DNA from: Actinoplanes sp. KI2
GTDB lineage: Bacteria > Actinomycetota > Actinomycetes > Mycobacteriales > Micromonosporaceae
Assembly: GCF_025630775.1 (NCBI RefSeq)
Contig: NZ_JAOSZE010000044.1
Location: 1 to 64,000 of the forward strand
Length of the DNA stretch: 64,000 nt
Reading direction: 5' to 3'
The notes below the pieces were generated by a model. The model ran no database searches and was not told the origin of the DNA. It saw nothing but the letters and a program-made list of their open reading frames with translations. Shown in pieces: positions 51,942 to 59,651 of the stretch; position 1 is the first letter of the stretch, and the number at the start of each line of letters is the position of its first letter. Both the position numbers and the translations under genes were made by a program.

Positions 51942-53476
51942 CAGAACGTGAACTCGCCGCCGTAGTCGCGGGTGTGGTCGCGATAGACGGTGTGGAAGTG
52001 GATCTGATCGTGGAAGACCACACCGTCCTGGCAGATGAACTCGATCCACACGCCGGGCCCGTCGATCCGCACGTAGTCGCCGTGCGTGTCCAGGCCGAGG
52101 CCGCCGGAATACGACACGAAGGTGCGGTCCAGCTCCCTTTCGTACGCCTTCATCAGCTGACCGGCCGTCGCGTCGTCGACCACCGCGACCCAGGGGTGGA
52201 TGGCGGCAAGAACCAGCTTTTTCTGGGACGGGGAAAGTTCCCGTACGGAAATGCCTTCTTTCGTGGTCGGGAATTGCCCGTCCTTGCCGGGGCCGATCAG
52301 CACATCGCTGAACGACTCGGTCAGCTTGGCCTTGGCCTGCTGGGCGGTGGTGAGACTGCCGGTGAGCCGGAGCATGCCGTCCCGCATGATCGACAAGGGC
52401 TGGAGCGTGTCGCCGTCCGCGTCGGTGAAGCTGGTCGGTTCCACGCCGACGAAGTACGGGCTGGAGCCGGCCACCCGGCCGGCCCGGTAGGTGAGGTTGA
52501 CCGCGAGGTGGTGGCCGCCGAAGTGGAGCTGCCAGGTGCCGGTCGTCGACGGGGTGCCGAGGAACGCCAGGAAGTAGATGCCGCTGCCGTAGCCGAAGCC
52601 GCCCGGCCCACCGTCGCCGCCGGACGGGGGAGTGCCGGACGGCAGGTCGGTGGGCACGCCGGACGCGGTCGCGGACGGCTCGCCCGACGCAGTCGTGGAG
52701 GGGTCGGCAGACGCGGTCGTGGACGGGTCGGCTGACGCGGTCGTGGACGGGTCGGCTGACGCGGTCGTGGACGGGTCGGCCGTGCTCGTGCCGGACAGGT
52801 CCGCGGTCGCCGCGCCCGTCCCGGACGCGTCCGCCGTCGTGGTGGCCGTGGTGGACGGGTCGACCGACGTCGTGCCCGCGCCGGTCGGGTCGGCCGATGT
52901 GGTGGCCGTGCCGGTCGGGTCGGGCGATGTGGTGGCCGTGCCGGATGTGTCGGCCGAGGTGGTGGCCGTGGTGGACGGGCCGGTTGCCGGCGGGGCGCCG
53001 CCGCCGGTGTCGCTGCCCTGCGCGGCGGCCAGCACGTCGTCGGCCTGCAGGATCTGCATGGCCTGGTCGAAGCCGGTGCCGCCGCCGGTGCCCTGTGCCG
53101 CCTTGAGCACGGCCTTCGCCGCGGCCAGCTGCGTGTCGCTCAGGGTGCCGAACTGGATGCCCGGGCGGCAACTTCCGCCGCACGGAAGGTTCGACCACGC
53201 GGTCGCATTCGCCTGCGTGAAGTCCAACAGAACTTCGGACTTCTGCTCGTCCGAAAGCGTGGCGAGGAAGGTGTTGGCGGCGTTCACCACCGCGGTGACA
53301 CCGGTGCCGCGGGGCACCGGCAGCGAGACGGCCGTGTGATTCTTGGGTTTGTCGTCGGTTCCGGCGCTGGCGGTGGCGTAGCCGCCGCCGATCAGGGCCA
53401 CCGCCACTGCACCGATGGCGAAGCCCCGCCACCGTCTGCGGGCCGGCGCGGCGGGCCGGCTCTTCTCGTCGTTCAC
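51941..53476 (-). CDS. DUF3500 secreted protein with low-complexity insert
   Basis: A 511-residue exported protein. A basic start and membrane helix (GFAIGAVAVALIGGGYATASAG) act as a signal or anchor. A DUF3500 domain is split by a Ser/Thr/Ala/Asp/Pro-rich insert (about residues 165-285) with four 24-bp units encoding ASADPSTT. DUF3500 elements include LLDFTQANATAWSNLP, FLAFLGTPSTTGTWQLHFGGHHLA and IEFICQDGVVFHDQIHFHTVYRDHTRDYGGEF, with clustered His that could bind metal. GTG 53476 follows AAGGAG. It is coupled to the HupE-like gene. Confidence 0.85.
   Translation of the reverse strand: MNDEKSRPAAPARRRWRGFAIGAVAVALIGGGYATASAGTDDKPKNHTAVSLPVPRGTGVTAVVNAANTFLATLSDEQKSEVLLDFTQANATAWSNLPCGGSCRPGIQFGTLSDTQLAAAKAVLKAAQGTGGGTGFDQAMQILQADDVLAAAQGSDTGGGAPPATGPSTTATTSADTSGTATTSPDPTGTATTSADPTGAGTTSVDPSTTATTTADASGTGAATADLSGTSTADPSTTASADPSTTASADPSTTASADPSTTASGEPSATASGVPTDLPSGTPPSGGDGGPGGFGYGSGIYFLAFLGTPSTTGTWQLHFGGHHLAVNLTYRAGRVAGSSPYFVGVEPTSFTDADGDTLQPLSIMRDGMLRLTGSLTTAQQAKAKLTESFSDVLIGPGKDGQFPTTKEGISVRELSPSQKKLVLAAIHPWVAVVDDATAGQLMKAYERELDRTFVSYSGGLGLDTHGDYVRIDGPGVWIEFICQDGVVFHDQIHFHTVYRDHTRDYGGEFTF
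52692..52787. repeat. Four 24-bp repeats inside the DUF3500 gene
   Basis: Units at 52692, 52716, 52740 and 52764 encode ASADPSTT-type octapeptides in the low-complexity insert. The surrounding Ser/Thr/Asp-rich region looks like degenerate versions of the same unit. Confidence 0.85.
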
Positions 53477-53958
53477 CCATGGCTCCTTGCGAAGTGAGGT
53501 TTCGGGCGCGTTCCGCCGCGTCGCCGGGTGCCCCCACGACGATCCACATCGTCGCGGTCCCGCTGACGAGATCGCGACAGGATTGTCGACAAAGTTATCG
53601 ACGTAGCGCAAGGCGTCAATCAAGAAATTGCGCCGAAAATAACGACGAGAGGAATTTCCATAGGAATTTGACAGCAATTTCTATACGCACTCACAAGCCC
53701 ACCCGAGGACACCGCGAATCGCGGACGTCTGGCCGTTCGGCACAATCGGGCCGACTGCGCCGTGCGGCCGGACTGGGTGATGGCCGGGTCGGCCAAAGGC
53801 AGTGCGGCGGGCGTGGTGGTTGGACCGGCCAGGGCGATGCGGGCGGCGGGGGTGGTGGTTGGGTCGGCCAAGGCGGTGCGGCGGGCGTGAGTGGAGGTCG
53901 GGCCGGCTTGTGCGGTTGGGGGGTGTGGCGGTGATGCGCCGCGGTTGGGCGGGGCCGG
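53477..53958. other. 482-nt intergenic region with an AT-rich island and GC-rich repeats
   Basis: No gene is supported here. It holds the promoter region of the DUF3500-HupE operon, an unusually AT-rich stretch (about 53580-53700) and, at 53771-53890, about three imperfect 36-39 bp units with the core GTGGTGGTTGG and CGGCCAAGGC. One short open frame on the minus strand across the units is Ala/Thr/Pro-rich and looks accidental. Confidence 0.7.
53583..53619 (-). promoter_or_regulatory. Promoter and palindrome upstream of the DUF3500-HupE operon
   Basis: On the minus strand, TTGACG (complement of 53614-53619) and TAACTT (53592-53597) are 16 bp apart. The perfect palindrome TTGTCGACAA (53583-53592) overlaps the end of the -10, a classic repressor position. 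The start codon at 53476 is about 110 nt downstream. Confidence 0.5.
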
Positions 53959-54555
53959 TCAAACGAGGACGTGACCGTGGGTGGCGGCCAGAAGCTCGAG
54001 GTCCGGTTCGCCGTAGTCGGTGACCATCGCGGCGAAGGTGGCCGCCTTGTCGTGGCCGAATCTGATTACTTCGGACTGGTATGTGGCGGCGGTGAGGAAC
54101 TTCGGCGGGGTGGACTTGCTGTGGAACTTGTCGGCGTACATGACCAGGCGCTCCTCGGCGGTCTGCGCAATGTAGTCGGCCGGCGGCAGGGGGAGGGACT
54201 GGCGCAGGATGTCGTCGCGGGTGATGCCCACGCCGGTGTGGCAGGAGCAGAACCGGCAGAGCTGCTCGGGAAAGCCGAGGTCGCGCAGCAGTTCGTGGCC
54301 GAGGATGCCGTGCTGGAGATAGTTGGCGTGGTCGAGCGAGCCGTCGGGCCGGTACAAGCGGTAGACGCCGATGTCGTGCACCAGGCAACCGGCCCGAACC
54401 AGGTCGGCGTCGACGTCGAGGCGGTCGCGGGCGATCAGTTGCGCGGCTATCTCGGCCACGATCACGCAGTGGGTGTGCACCAGGTCGAGAGCGGTCGGAT
54501 TCGGCGCGAGTCGCTCGTGCAGGGACCGAATCGCGAGATCACTGGGAATGCGCAC
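53959..54555 (-). CDS. HD-domain phosphohydrolase-like protein
   Basis: A 198-residue HD-domain protein with the metal-binding His in LVHTHC, His-Asp in CLVHDIGVYRL and later His in QHGILGHELL and SCHTGVG. The family covers nucleotide phosphohydrolases and phosphodiesterases acting in the cytosol; substrate not predictable. It starts at GTG 54555, with no strong ribosome binding site. Confidence 0.85.
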   Translation of the reverse strand: MRIPSDLAIRSLHERLAPNPTALDLVHTHCVIVAEIAAQLIARDRLDVDADLVRAGCLVHDIGVYRLYRPDGSLDHANYLQHGILGHELLRDLGFPEQLCRFCSCHTGVGITRDDILRQSLPLPPADYIAQTAEERLVMYADKFHSKSTPPKFLTAATYQSEVIRFGHDKAATFAAMVTDYGEPDLELLAATHGHVLV

Positions 54556-54612
54556 GATCCCTCATTGTGCCGGGCCGGCCACCGGACCGCTCGAACCCAG
54601 CCGGCCTGCGGA

Positions 54613-55449
54613 TCAGCTCTCGGCGGGTCGGGTTGCCGGCCAGATCAGGGAATCGTCCGGGATCGAGGGGTCGTGCAGCGCCCGGAAGTCGCGCCCGGGC
54701 AGCGTGCACCCGTGCAACGCGACCAGCCGGGCCACCTCGATCGCCCCGTGCGCCTGGAAGTGCGTGTTGTCCGAGACCCCGGCCGGATAGTTCGGCGACT
54801 CGCCCGGATCCAGCCAGAGGAAGTACTCCTTGGTCGCCTCCGGTCCGAGCTGACCCCAGAGGGCGAACGACAGCGCGGTCAGATCGATCAGGGGCGTGCC
54901 GGTTTCGCTCGCGAGCGCTCGCATCGCGTCCGGATAATCCCCGTGCGACAGGTACGCCACGCCGTCCGCGGTGAAGCGCCGCCGCTCGACCGGCGTCACC
55001 AGCACCGGGTGCGCGCGCTTGGCCCGCGCGCCGTCGAGATACATCCGCAGGTAGTCCTGGAACGTTCCGTACGGCGTGGTGTAGCGGGCCGGGTCGTCGA
55101 CCTTCTCGTCGTTGTGGCCGAACGAGACCAGCAGCACGTCGCCGGGCCGGATCGCGGTGCGGATCAGATCGAGCCGGCCCAGGTCGGCGAAGCTCTTCGA
55201 GCTCGCCCCGGAGAGGGCGCCGTTCACCACCGCGATCTCCGGCCGCAGGAACACCGGCAGCGCCTGCCCCCAGCCCGCGCGCGGCACGTCGGCGGTCGCA
55301 TAGGTGGCGGCCGTGGAGTCACCGGCGACATAGATGGTGTGGCGAGGCGGGCGGCCGACGGCCCGCGCGGGCGAGGCGATCATCCCGTACGCCCCGGCGA
55401 TCGCACCGCCGGCCGCGGCGCGCAGCAACATTCTCCGATCGAGCGTCAT
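54613..55449 (-). CDS. Tat-exported GDSL/SGNH esterase, rhamnogalacturonan acetylesterase-like
   Basis: A 278-residue secreted hydrolase, probably removing acetyl groups from pectin side chains. A Tat signal (DRRMLLRAAAGGAIAGAYGMIASPARA) precedes the SGNH core: Ser in VAGDSTAATYA, Gly in NGALSGASSKSF, Asn in SFGHNDEKVD, and the Asp-x-x-His pair in SDNTHFQAHGA. ATG 55449 is chosen because it starts right before the Tat motif. A LacI-type operator lies 32 nt upstream, which fits control by a plant-sugar signal. Confidence 0.88.
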   Translation of the reverse strand: MTLDRRMLLRAAAGGAIAGAYGMIASPARAVGRPPRHTIYVAGDSTAATYATADVPRAGWGQALPVFLRPEIAVVNGALSGASSKSFADLGRLDLIRTAIRPGDVLLVSFGHNDEKVDDPARYTTPYGTFQDYLRMYLDGARAKRAHPVLVTPVERRRFTADGVAYLSHGDYPDAMRALASETGTPLIDLTALSFALWGQLGPEATKEYFLWLDPGESPNYPAGVSDNTHFQAHGAIEVARLVALHGCTLPGRDFRALHDPSIPDDSLIWPATRPAES

Positions 55450-55480
55450 GCCGTCATTCAATCAACGCCCATCGATTCAG

Positions 55481-55494
55481 GCAAGCGCTTTCCT
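55481..55494. promoter_or_regulatory. LacI-family operator-like palindrome
   Basis: GCAAGCGCTTTCCT contains the perfect palindrome AAGCGCTT (55483-55490), flanked by near-symmetric bases as in GAAAGCGCTTTC-type LacI-family sites. It lies just upstream of the pectin-esterase-like gene. No LacI-type gene is in the window. Confidence 0.6.
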
Positions 55495-55559
55495 GGCTAG
55501 CCGCCGCAGGCTTGTATTGCGGGCTCGCCCCTGGTCACCTCCCGGGCTCACGTCGGCGC

Positions 55560-55763
55560 TCACGCCTCGGTCCGCGCCCGGCGGTCACGTCTCGCCGTCA
55601 CGCCCGGCGGTCACGTCCCGCGATCACGCCACACGGTCACGCCCCGCGGTCACGTCCCGCGGTCACGCCACACGGTCACGCCCCGCGGTCACGTCCCGCG
55701 CTCGCGCGCCCCGCTCACGCCAGACGGTCACGCCTCGCGGTCACGTCCCGCCGCGCCCGGCGA
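55560..55763. repeat. Minisatellite of about 15 short GC-rich units
   Basis: From about 55560 to the stop of the SnoaL-like gene, 14-15 bp units of the type CGGTCACGCC repeat about 15 times with variation. Read on the minus strand, many units contain GCGTGA, the last codon plus stop of the SnoaL-like gene. No protein-coding potential is supported. Confidence 0.85.
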
Positions 55764-56171
55764 TCACGCCTCGAGTTGCACCCGGCCGCCGAGTTGCTGT
55801 GCCACTTCGAGATCGTTCGACTCGAACCAGGTCTCGGCGACCCGGTCGCCCTCCAGCCGGTAGATGATGATCCCGGTCTCCTCGACGTGCTGCCCGCGCG
55901 GCGGGAGGTCGAGGTAGCCGCCGCGATAGGTGGAGCGCACCACGTAGCGGACCACCACCCGGTCCCCGGCGGCGATCACGTCGTTGATGCCGGGTCGCTG
56001 GTCGGCGAACGCGGTCGGGTACCAGCGCAGCCAGTCGACGAACGTCGCCCGGTCCCCGGTGCCGCCCGGTCCGTGGAAGAGGAAGTCATCGGTGGTCAGT
56101 TCGGCGAACCGTTTCTCGTCCCCCGCTCGGCACATGTCGAACCAAGCCTCCGCGAGCTCCCCATGACGCAT
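55764..56171 (-). CDS. SnoaL/NTF2-like protein
   Basis: A 135-residue small alpha+beta barrel protein with the usual pattern of this fold: helix ELAEAWFDMCRAGD, TTDDFLFHGPGG, then strands VVVRYVVRSTYRGG and GIIIYRLEGDRVAETWFESND. SnoaL-like proteins include polyketide cyclases and isomerases, but many are of unknown function. It begins at ATG 56171. Its stop is the start of the minisatellite. Confidence 0.8.
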   Translation of the reverse strand: MRHGELAEAWFDMCRAGDEKRFAELTTDDFLFHGPGGTGDRATFVDWLRWYPTAFADQRPGINDVIAAGDRVVVRYVVRSTYRGGYLDLPPRGQHVEETGIIIYRLEGDRVAETWFESNDLEVAQQLGGRVQLEA

Positions 56172-56219
56172 GTAAGACGTTCTATGCGAAACTGCCCGCC
56201 CAGGGCAAGGAGTTCTGGC

Positions 56220-56729
56220 TCACCCGAGATACGTGCGTAGCTGAGCGATCTCCTCGGTGCGCGACTCGACGATCTGTTTGGCGAACGCCAGGGCGGCCGG
56301 GTTGGCGCCGCCGGCCTGCTCCTGCTGCGCCAGCCTGATCGCCTCCTCCTGGTGAGCGATCAGCGCCCGGACCGGATTCCCGGCAGCGGACGAGGGTGTC
56401 GCGAGAGAGGATGCTGCGGGGGAGGAGGCCGCCGGGAGGTCCGCCGACCACTCGCGCAGCCAGCCGGTCATCCGTACCACCTCGTCCTGCTCGGTGACGA
56501 TGATCGCCTCGGCGAGGGTGCGGGCGGCCGGCTGCCGGGCGACCGCCGACGCGAGCGCGATGCCCTCCCGATGATGGGGGATGAGCGCCTGGGCGAACCG
56601 TACGTCCGCGCTCGTGTGCCGGTTCCCGGCGCCCGACGTGGCAATGGCGGAGGTGGCCGGGGCGGGCGCAGGTGACCCGCACCCGCCGAGCAGCAGCAGG
56701 ACAGCGAGAAGCTTCGATACCCGGCGCAT
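56220..56729 (-). CDS. DUF305 lipoprotein
   Basis: A 169-residue exported lipoprotein with the lipobox LLGGC near residue 17. The ferritin-like helical DUF305 domain follows: DVRFAQALIPHHREGIALA (the HH pair of the family), EAIIVTEQDEVVRMTGWL, ALIAHQEEAIRLAQ and FAKQIVESRTEEIAQL. DUF305 proteins are often linked to copper or other metal handling; that is family knowledge only. The central linker is Ala/Ser-rich. Confidence 0.85.
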   Translation of the reverse strand: MRRVSKLLAVLLLLGGCGSPAPAPATSAIATSGAGNRHTSADVRFAQALIPHHREGIALASAVARQPAARTLAEAIIVTEQDEVVRMTGWLREWSADLPAASSPAASSLATPSSAAGNPVRALIAHQEEAIRLAQQEQAGGANPAALAFAKQIVESRTEEIAQLRTYLG

Positions 56730-56781
56730 GGGCCGAGGCTAGCCCGACGGCCGGGTATCGGTAAACAGTCTTAACGAAAAA

Positions 56782-57624
56782 CTAACGCCGGCGGCGCTTC
56801 GGCATCGAGTAGAAGCCGGTCGGCAGCGCCTGGGTCTGCGCCTGCCAGGCCGGGTCGCCGTCGCCCCGGCGGTTGCGGGTACGGATCCGCAGCAGCAGCG
56901 CCACCCCGAGGAAGACCAGCACCGCCCCGATGATCAGGCCGGGCCCGAGCACGCTCGGCGTCCCCGCGGTCGGGGTCAGCGCCGCCGACGAGGTGCTGGC
57001 CCGCGCGGCCGGGGTGGTCTGCTGGTCGTCGGCCACCGGCGCCTCGGTCGCCTCCTGGGTGGGCGACGGCTTGGCCGACGGGGTCGGGCTCGGCTTGTCG
57101 GCCACCGCGGTGACCACCCGGCTGCTCACCTCGGCCGAGCCCAGCTCACGGCCGGTCAGGTCCTGTGCGTGCGCGGTGAAGGTGACCCGGCCGTTGTCGG
57201 GGCCGGTGAACGAGATGCCCCACTCGGCGCTGTCCGTCCGGTTCCGGCAGAGCTGACCCGGGTCGGCCTGCACGTCGGTGATCCGCGCGGCGTCGGCGCC
57301 CAGCTGAGCGCGTACGGGGAAAGATTGTCCATTTTCTACCCGGTTGACCCGGACCTGGTCGAGGCTGACGCCGTCGGTGGTGATCACGAGCGACCAGCGC
57401 ACCTTGACGCAGCGGCGCAGCCGATCGGTGGCGACGGACGCGGCGACCGTGCGCGCCTGCTGACCGATGGTGAACGTGGCCGGCGCCTGACCTATCGTCA
57501 CCTGAAATCCGTCGGCGGCGGCGGCCGGCGTCGCGGAAAAAGCCAGGACAGCGGCGAGAACTGCCGGGACGGCGGCGACCAGTGCCAGCCCGGTGGTGAC
57601 CCGTGCCGATACCCGGTGTCGCAT
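56782..57624 (-). CDS. Exported protein with C-terminal membrane anchor
   Basis: A 280-residue protein of unknown function: signal peptide (GLALVAAVPAVLAAVLAFSATPAAAA), an extracytoplasmic beta domain with one Cys pair (LRRCVKV and QLCRNRTD), a Pro/Thr/Ser/Ala stalk, a membrane helix (GPGLIIGAVLVFLGVALLLRI) and a basic cytoplasmic tail. GAAGGAG lies 10 nt before ATG 57624. Divergent from the redox operon. Confidence 0.7.
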   Translation of the reverse strand: MRHRVSARVTTGLALVAAVPAVLAAVLAFSATPAAAADGFQVTIGQAPATFTIGQQARTVAASVATDRLRRCVKVRWSLVITTDGVSLDQVRVNRVENGQSFPVRAQLGADAARITDVQADPGQLCRNRTDSAEWGISFTGPDNGRVTFTAHAQDLTGRELGSAEVSSRVVTAVADKPSPTPSAKPSPTQEATEAPVADDQQTTPAARASTSSAALTPTAGTPSVLGPGLIIGAVLVFLGVALLLRIRTRNRRGDGDPAWQAQTQALPTGFYSMPKRRRR

Positions 57625-57989
57625 GAACGATCATCTCCTTCGGGCGCGTACATGCACGCACGTGCGCACTGGATGGTTCGTGCCGCGGCGGTGAAAGGTT
57701 CACCCGGTGCGCCGGGTCACTCTACGACGGGCCTTATTTTTTGGTTAGTTGGCCGTTACCGGCCGGTATCGGCCCAGCTCAGCGAGGGTCGGCCGGCGGC
57801 CGGTGGAAACTAGCCGACAAATTCGGCCCGTGACGTTCATCCGAAGCCGCCCGCTGCACGTATGTCGGGGAGGGCAAGGACCGGGCGACCGGCACCCGGC
57901 CCGCACCACCTGAAGCACGGGGTATCCCCCACGGATGCCTGCGTTCCGACGCCCATCGGGACGTACCCGCTGCGGAGAACGAGGAGTCA
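57625..57989. other. 365-nt divergent intergenic region
   Basis: No gene. It holds the inverted repeat GGTGAA-AGG-TTCACC (57690-57704), a second hairpin ACCCGG-TGCG-CCGGGT (57702-57717) sharing its end, and the T-run TTATTTTTT near 57733. The repeats lie upstream of the anchored-protein gene on the minus strand and may be operators for one or both divergent genes. TAGAGT, just upstream of the hairpins on the minus strand, is a possible -10. Confidence 0.5.
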
Positions 57990-59651
57990 ATGGCCCGGAC
58001 AGGTAACAACCAGCGATCCGCCAATCGTGTGGCCGTCGATGTCGGTGCTACCGGAACGAAATCGGCGTCCACCGGCGCCATCCTGGTCCTCGGCGCGTGC
58101 GTGCTCGCCGCGCTGTGGGCCCTGGCGATGATGACCCCGATCGGCCGGGTCATCTATGTGTACGTCTTCATGTACCTCGAGTTCTACATGGGCGTTCTCG
58201 TCCTGGTCTCGATATCCATCACCATCATGGTCGGACTCGTCTCGACCGACCGGTTGGTCCTGTCCATCAGGCAGCGGGTCTTCCTGCAGTCCATCCACCG
58301 GACGACCGGCGTGATGGCGGTCGTCGCCCTGGCGTTCCATCTCTGGACGAAAACCGCCGAGGGGCACATTCGGGCGATCGACATCGTGATCCCGTTCATC
58401 GCCCAGTCCAACCGCCTCTACATCAGCTTCGGCCAGATCTCGGCGTACATCCTCATCCTGGTGATCTGGACCGGCATCGCCCGTGCCCGGTTCATCGGCC
58501 GCGGCAAGCCGTGGATGTGGCGCGCGATCCACTCGATCCCGTACCTGATGTGGCCGATCGCCCTCATGCACGGTCTGGGTGCCGGTCGCGCCGCGAAGAC
58601 CTGGGTGATCGTCAGCTATGTGGTCTGCGTGCTGATGGTGCTGATCGGCCTGGCCGTGCGCCTCTCGGTGAGCCTCAACCGCCGCAAGGACTTCTCCTCC
58701 AGCTCGGGAGTCGGCATCAAGCCGGCCGGGAACATGGTGCCCACCTCGTCCCCGGCGATGAAGAAGCCGCGCCGCCGCGACCCCGAGCCCGAACCGCAGA
58801 CCCTCGGCCCGGTCGCCGTGGTCGACACCTTCCAGCCCGCCGCACCACCACTGGCGAGCGAGCGGGCCGAGCTGGTCGCGCCGGCCGCGCCGCGGCAGCG
58901 CCGGGCCGTCGAGGACGAGATCGAGTACGACGAGCCGGCCCCGCGCGGCCGCCGCTACCCGGGCGAGGACACCTCGACCCGGATGCGCCGCCCCGACTAC
59001 GAGGACACCTCCACCCGGATGCGCCGCTCGGACCTGGAGGACACCTCCACCCGGATGCGGCGGGCCGAGATGGACGACACCGGCAGCCGGATGCGCCGGG
59101 TCGAGATGGACGACACCGGCAGCCGGATGCGCCGGGTCGAGATGGACGACACCAGCAGCCGGATGCGCCGCATCGAGGCCGACGACTTCGGCGAGCCGGC
59201 GCCGCGCTCCCGCCGCCGTTCGCAGCCGCCGGAGCCGATGCCGATGTACGACGACGCCCCCCGCGGGCGCCGCCGGGCCGAGCCCGACTACGACGACATT
59301 CCCCGGCAGCGCGGCGGCGGCCGGTACGAGGACGACCGGCGCTCCGCCCGCTACGAGCCCCGCTTCGGTGAGGAAGCGGAGGAGGCGCCCCGGGCCCGGC
59401 GCGACCGGGGCGCTGATCTCGACCGCGCCGACTCGGGACGGCACAGCCGCAGTGGGTTCGTCGACCTGGTGGACGAGGACGACGAGACCCCGACGCTGGT
59501 CGACATGGCCTCCCGCCGGGCTCGGCGGGACCAGCAGGAACCCGGGCGTGGTCAGGCGGGCCGGGGGGCTCGCCGCGGTGGCCGCGACCGGGTGGACGAC
59601 GACGTCGCTGACGACCAGTACTGGTCGCAGCTGCGAGGGGAAGCGAATTGA
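57990..59651 (+). CDS. Cytochrome b/ferric-reductase-like membrane protein with repeat tail
   Basis: A 553-residue protein. The first 230 residues contain about six membrane helices with His in FLQSIHRTTGVMAV, LAFHLWTK, RAIHSIPYLMWPIALMHG, placed as in haem-b-binding ferric reductase/NOX-type domains. The cytoplasmic tail is long, Arg/Glu/Asp-rich and carries six 12-residue repeats of the EDTSTRMRR type (58965-59180). It lies just upstream of a NuoF-ferredoxin fusion gene, so it probably takes electrons from NADH across the membrane. Start ATG 57990 follows GAGGAG. Confidence 0.8.
   Translation: MARTGNNQRSANRVAVDVGATGTKSASTGAILVLGACVLAALWALAMMTPIGRVIYVYVFMYLEFYMGVLVLVSISITIMVGLVSTDRLVLSIRQRVFLQSIHRTTGVMAVVALAFHLWTKTAEGHIRAIDIVIPFIAQSNRLYISFGQISAYILILVIWTGIARARFIGRGKPWMWRAIHSIPYLMWPIALMHGLGAGRAAKTWVIVSYVVCVLMVLIGLAVRLSVSLNRRKDFSSSSGVGIKPAGNMVPTSSPAMKKPRRRDPEPEPQTLGPVAVVDTFQPAAPPLASERAELVAPAAPRQRRAVEDEIEYDEPAPRGRRYPGEDTSTRMRRPDYEDTSTRMRRSDLEDTSTRMRRAEMDDTGSRMRRVEMDDTGSRMRRVEMDDTSSRMRRIEADDFGEPAPRSRRRSQPPEPMPMYDDAPRGRRRAEPDYDDIPRQRGGGRYEDDRRSARYEPRFGEEAEEAPRARRDRGADLDRADSGRHSRSGFVDLVDEDDETPTLVDMASRRARRDQQEPGRGQAGRGARRGGRDRVDDDVADDQYWSQLRGEAN
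58965..59180. repeat. Six 36-bp repeats in the cytochrome tail
   Basis: Units start at 58965, 59001, 59037, 59073, 59109 and 59145, each encoding a 12-residue motif ending in RMRR. Units 4 and 5 are identical at the protein level; multiples of three keep the frame. Confidence 0.95.

Noticed and set aside
53620..53871. 83-codon frame in the AT-rich and repeat region
   Set aside because: Its N-terminal part is just the GC-rich repeat units translated as Ala/Thr/Pro and it crosses the AT-rich promoter region; no ribosome binding site.
55560..55763. Possible CRISPR array
   Set aside because: Units are contiguous 14-15 bp repeats with no spacers of constant length and no cas genes nearby; it is a minisatellite.
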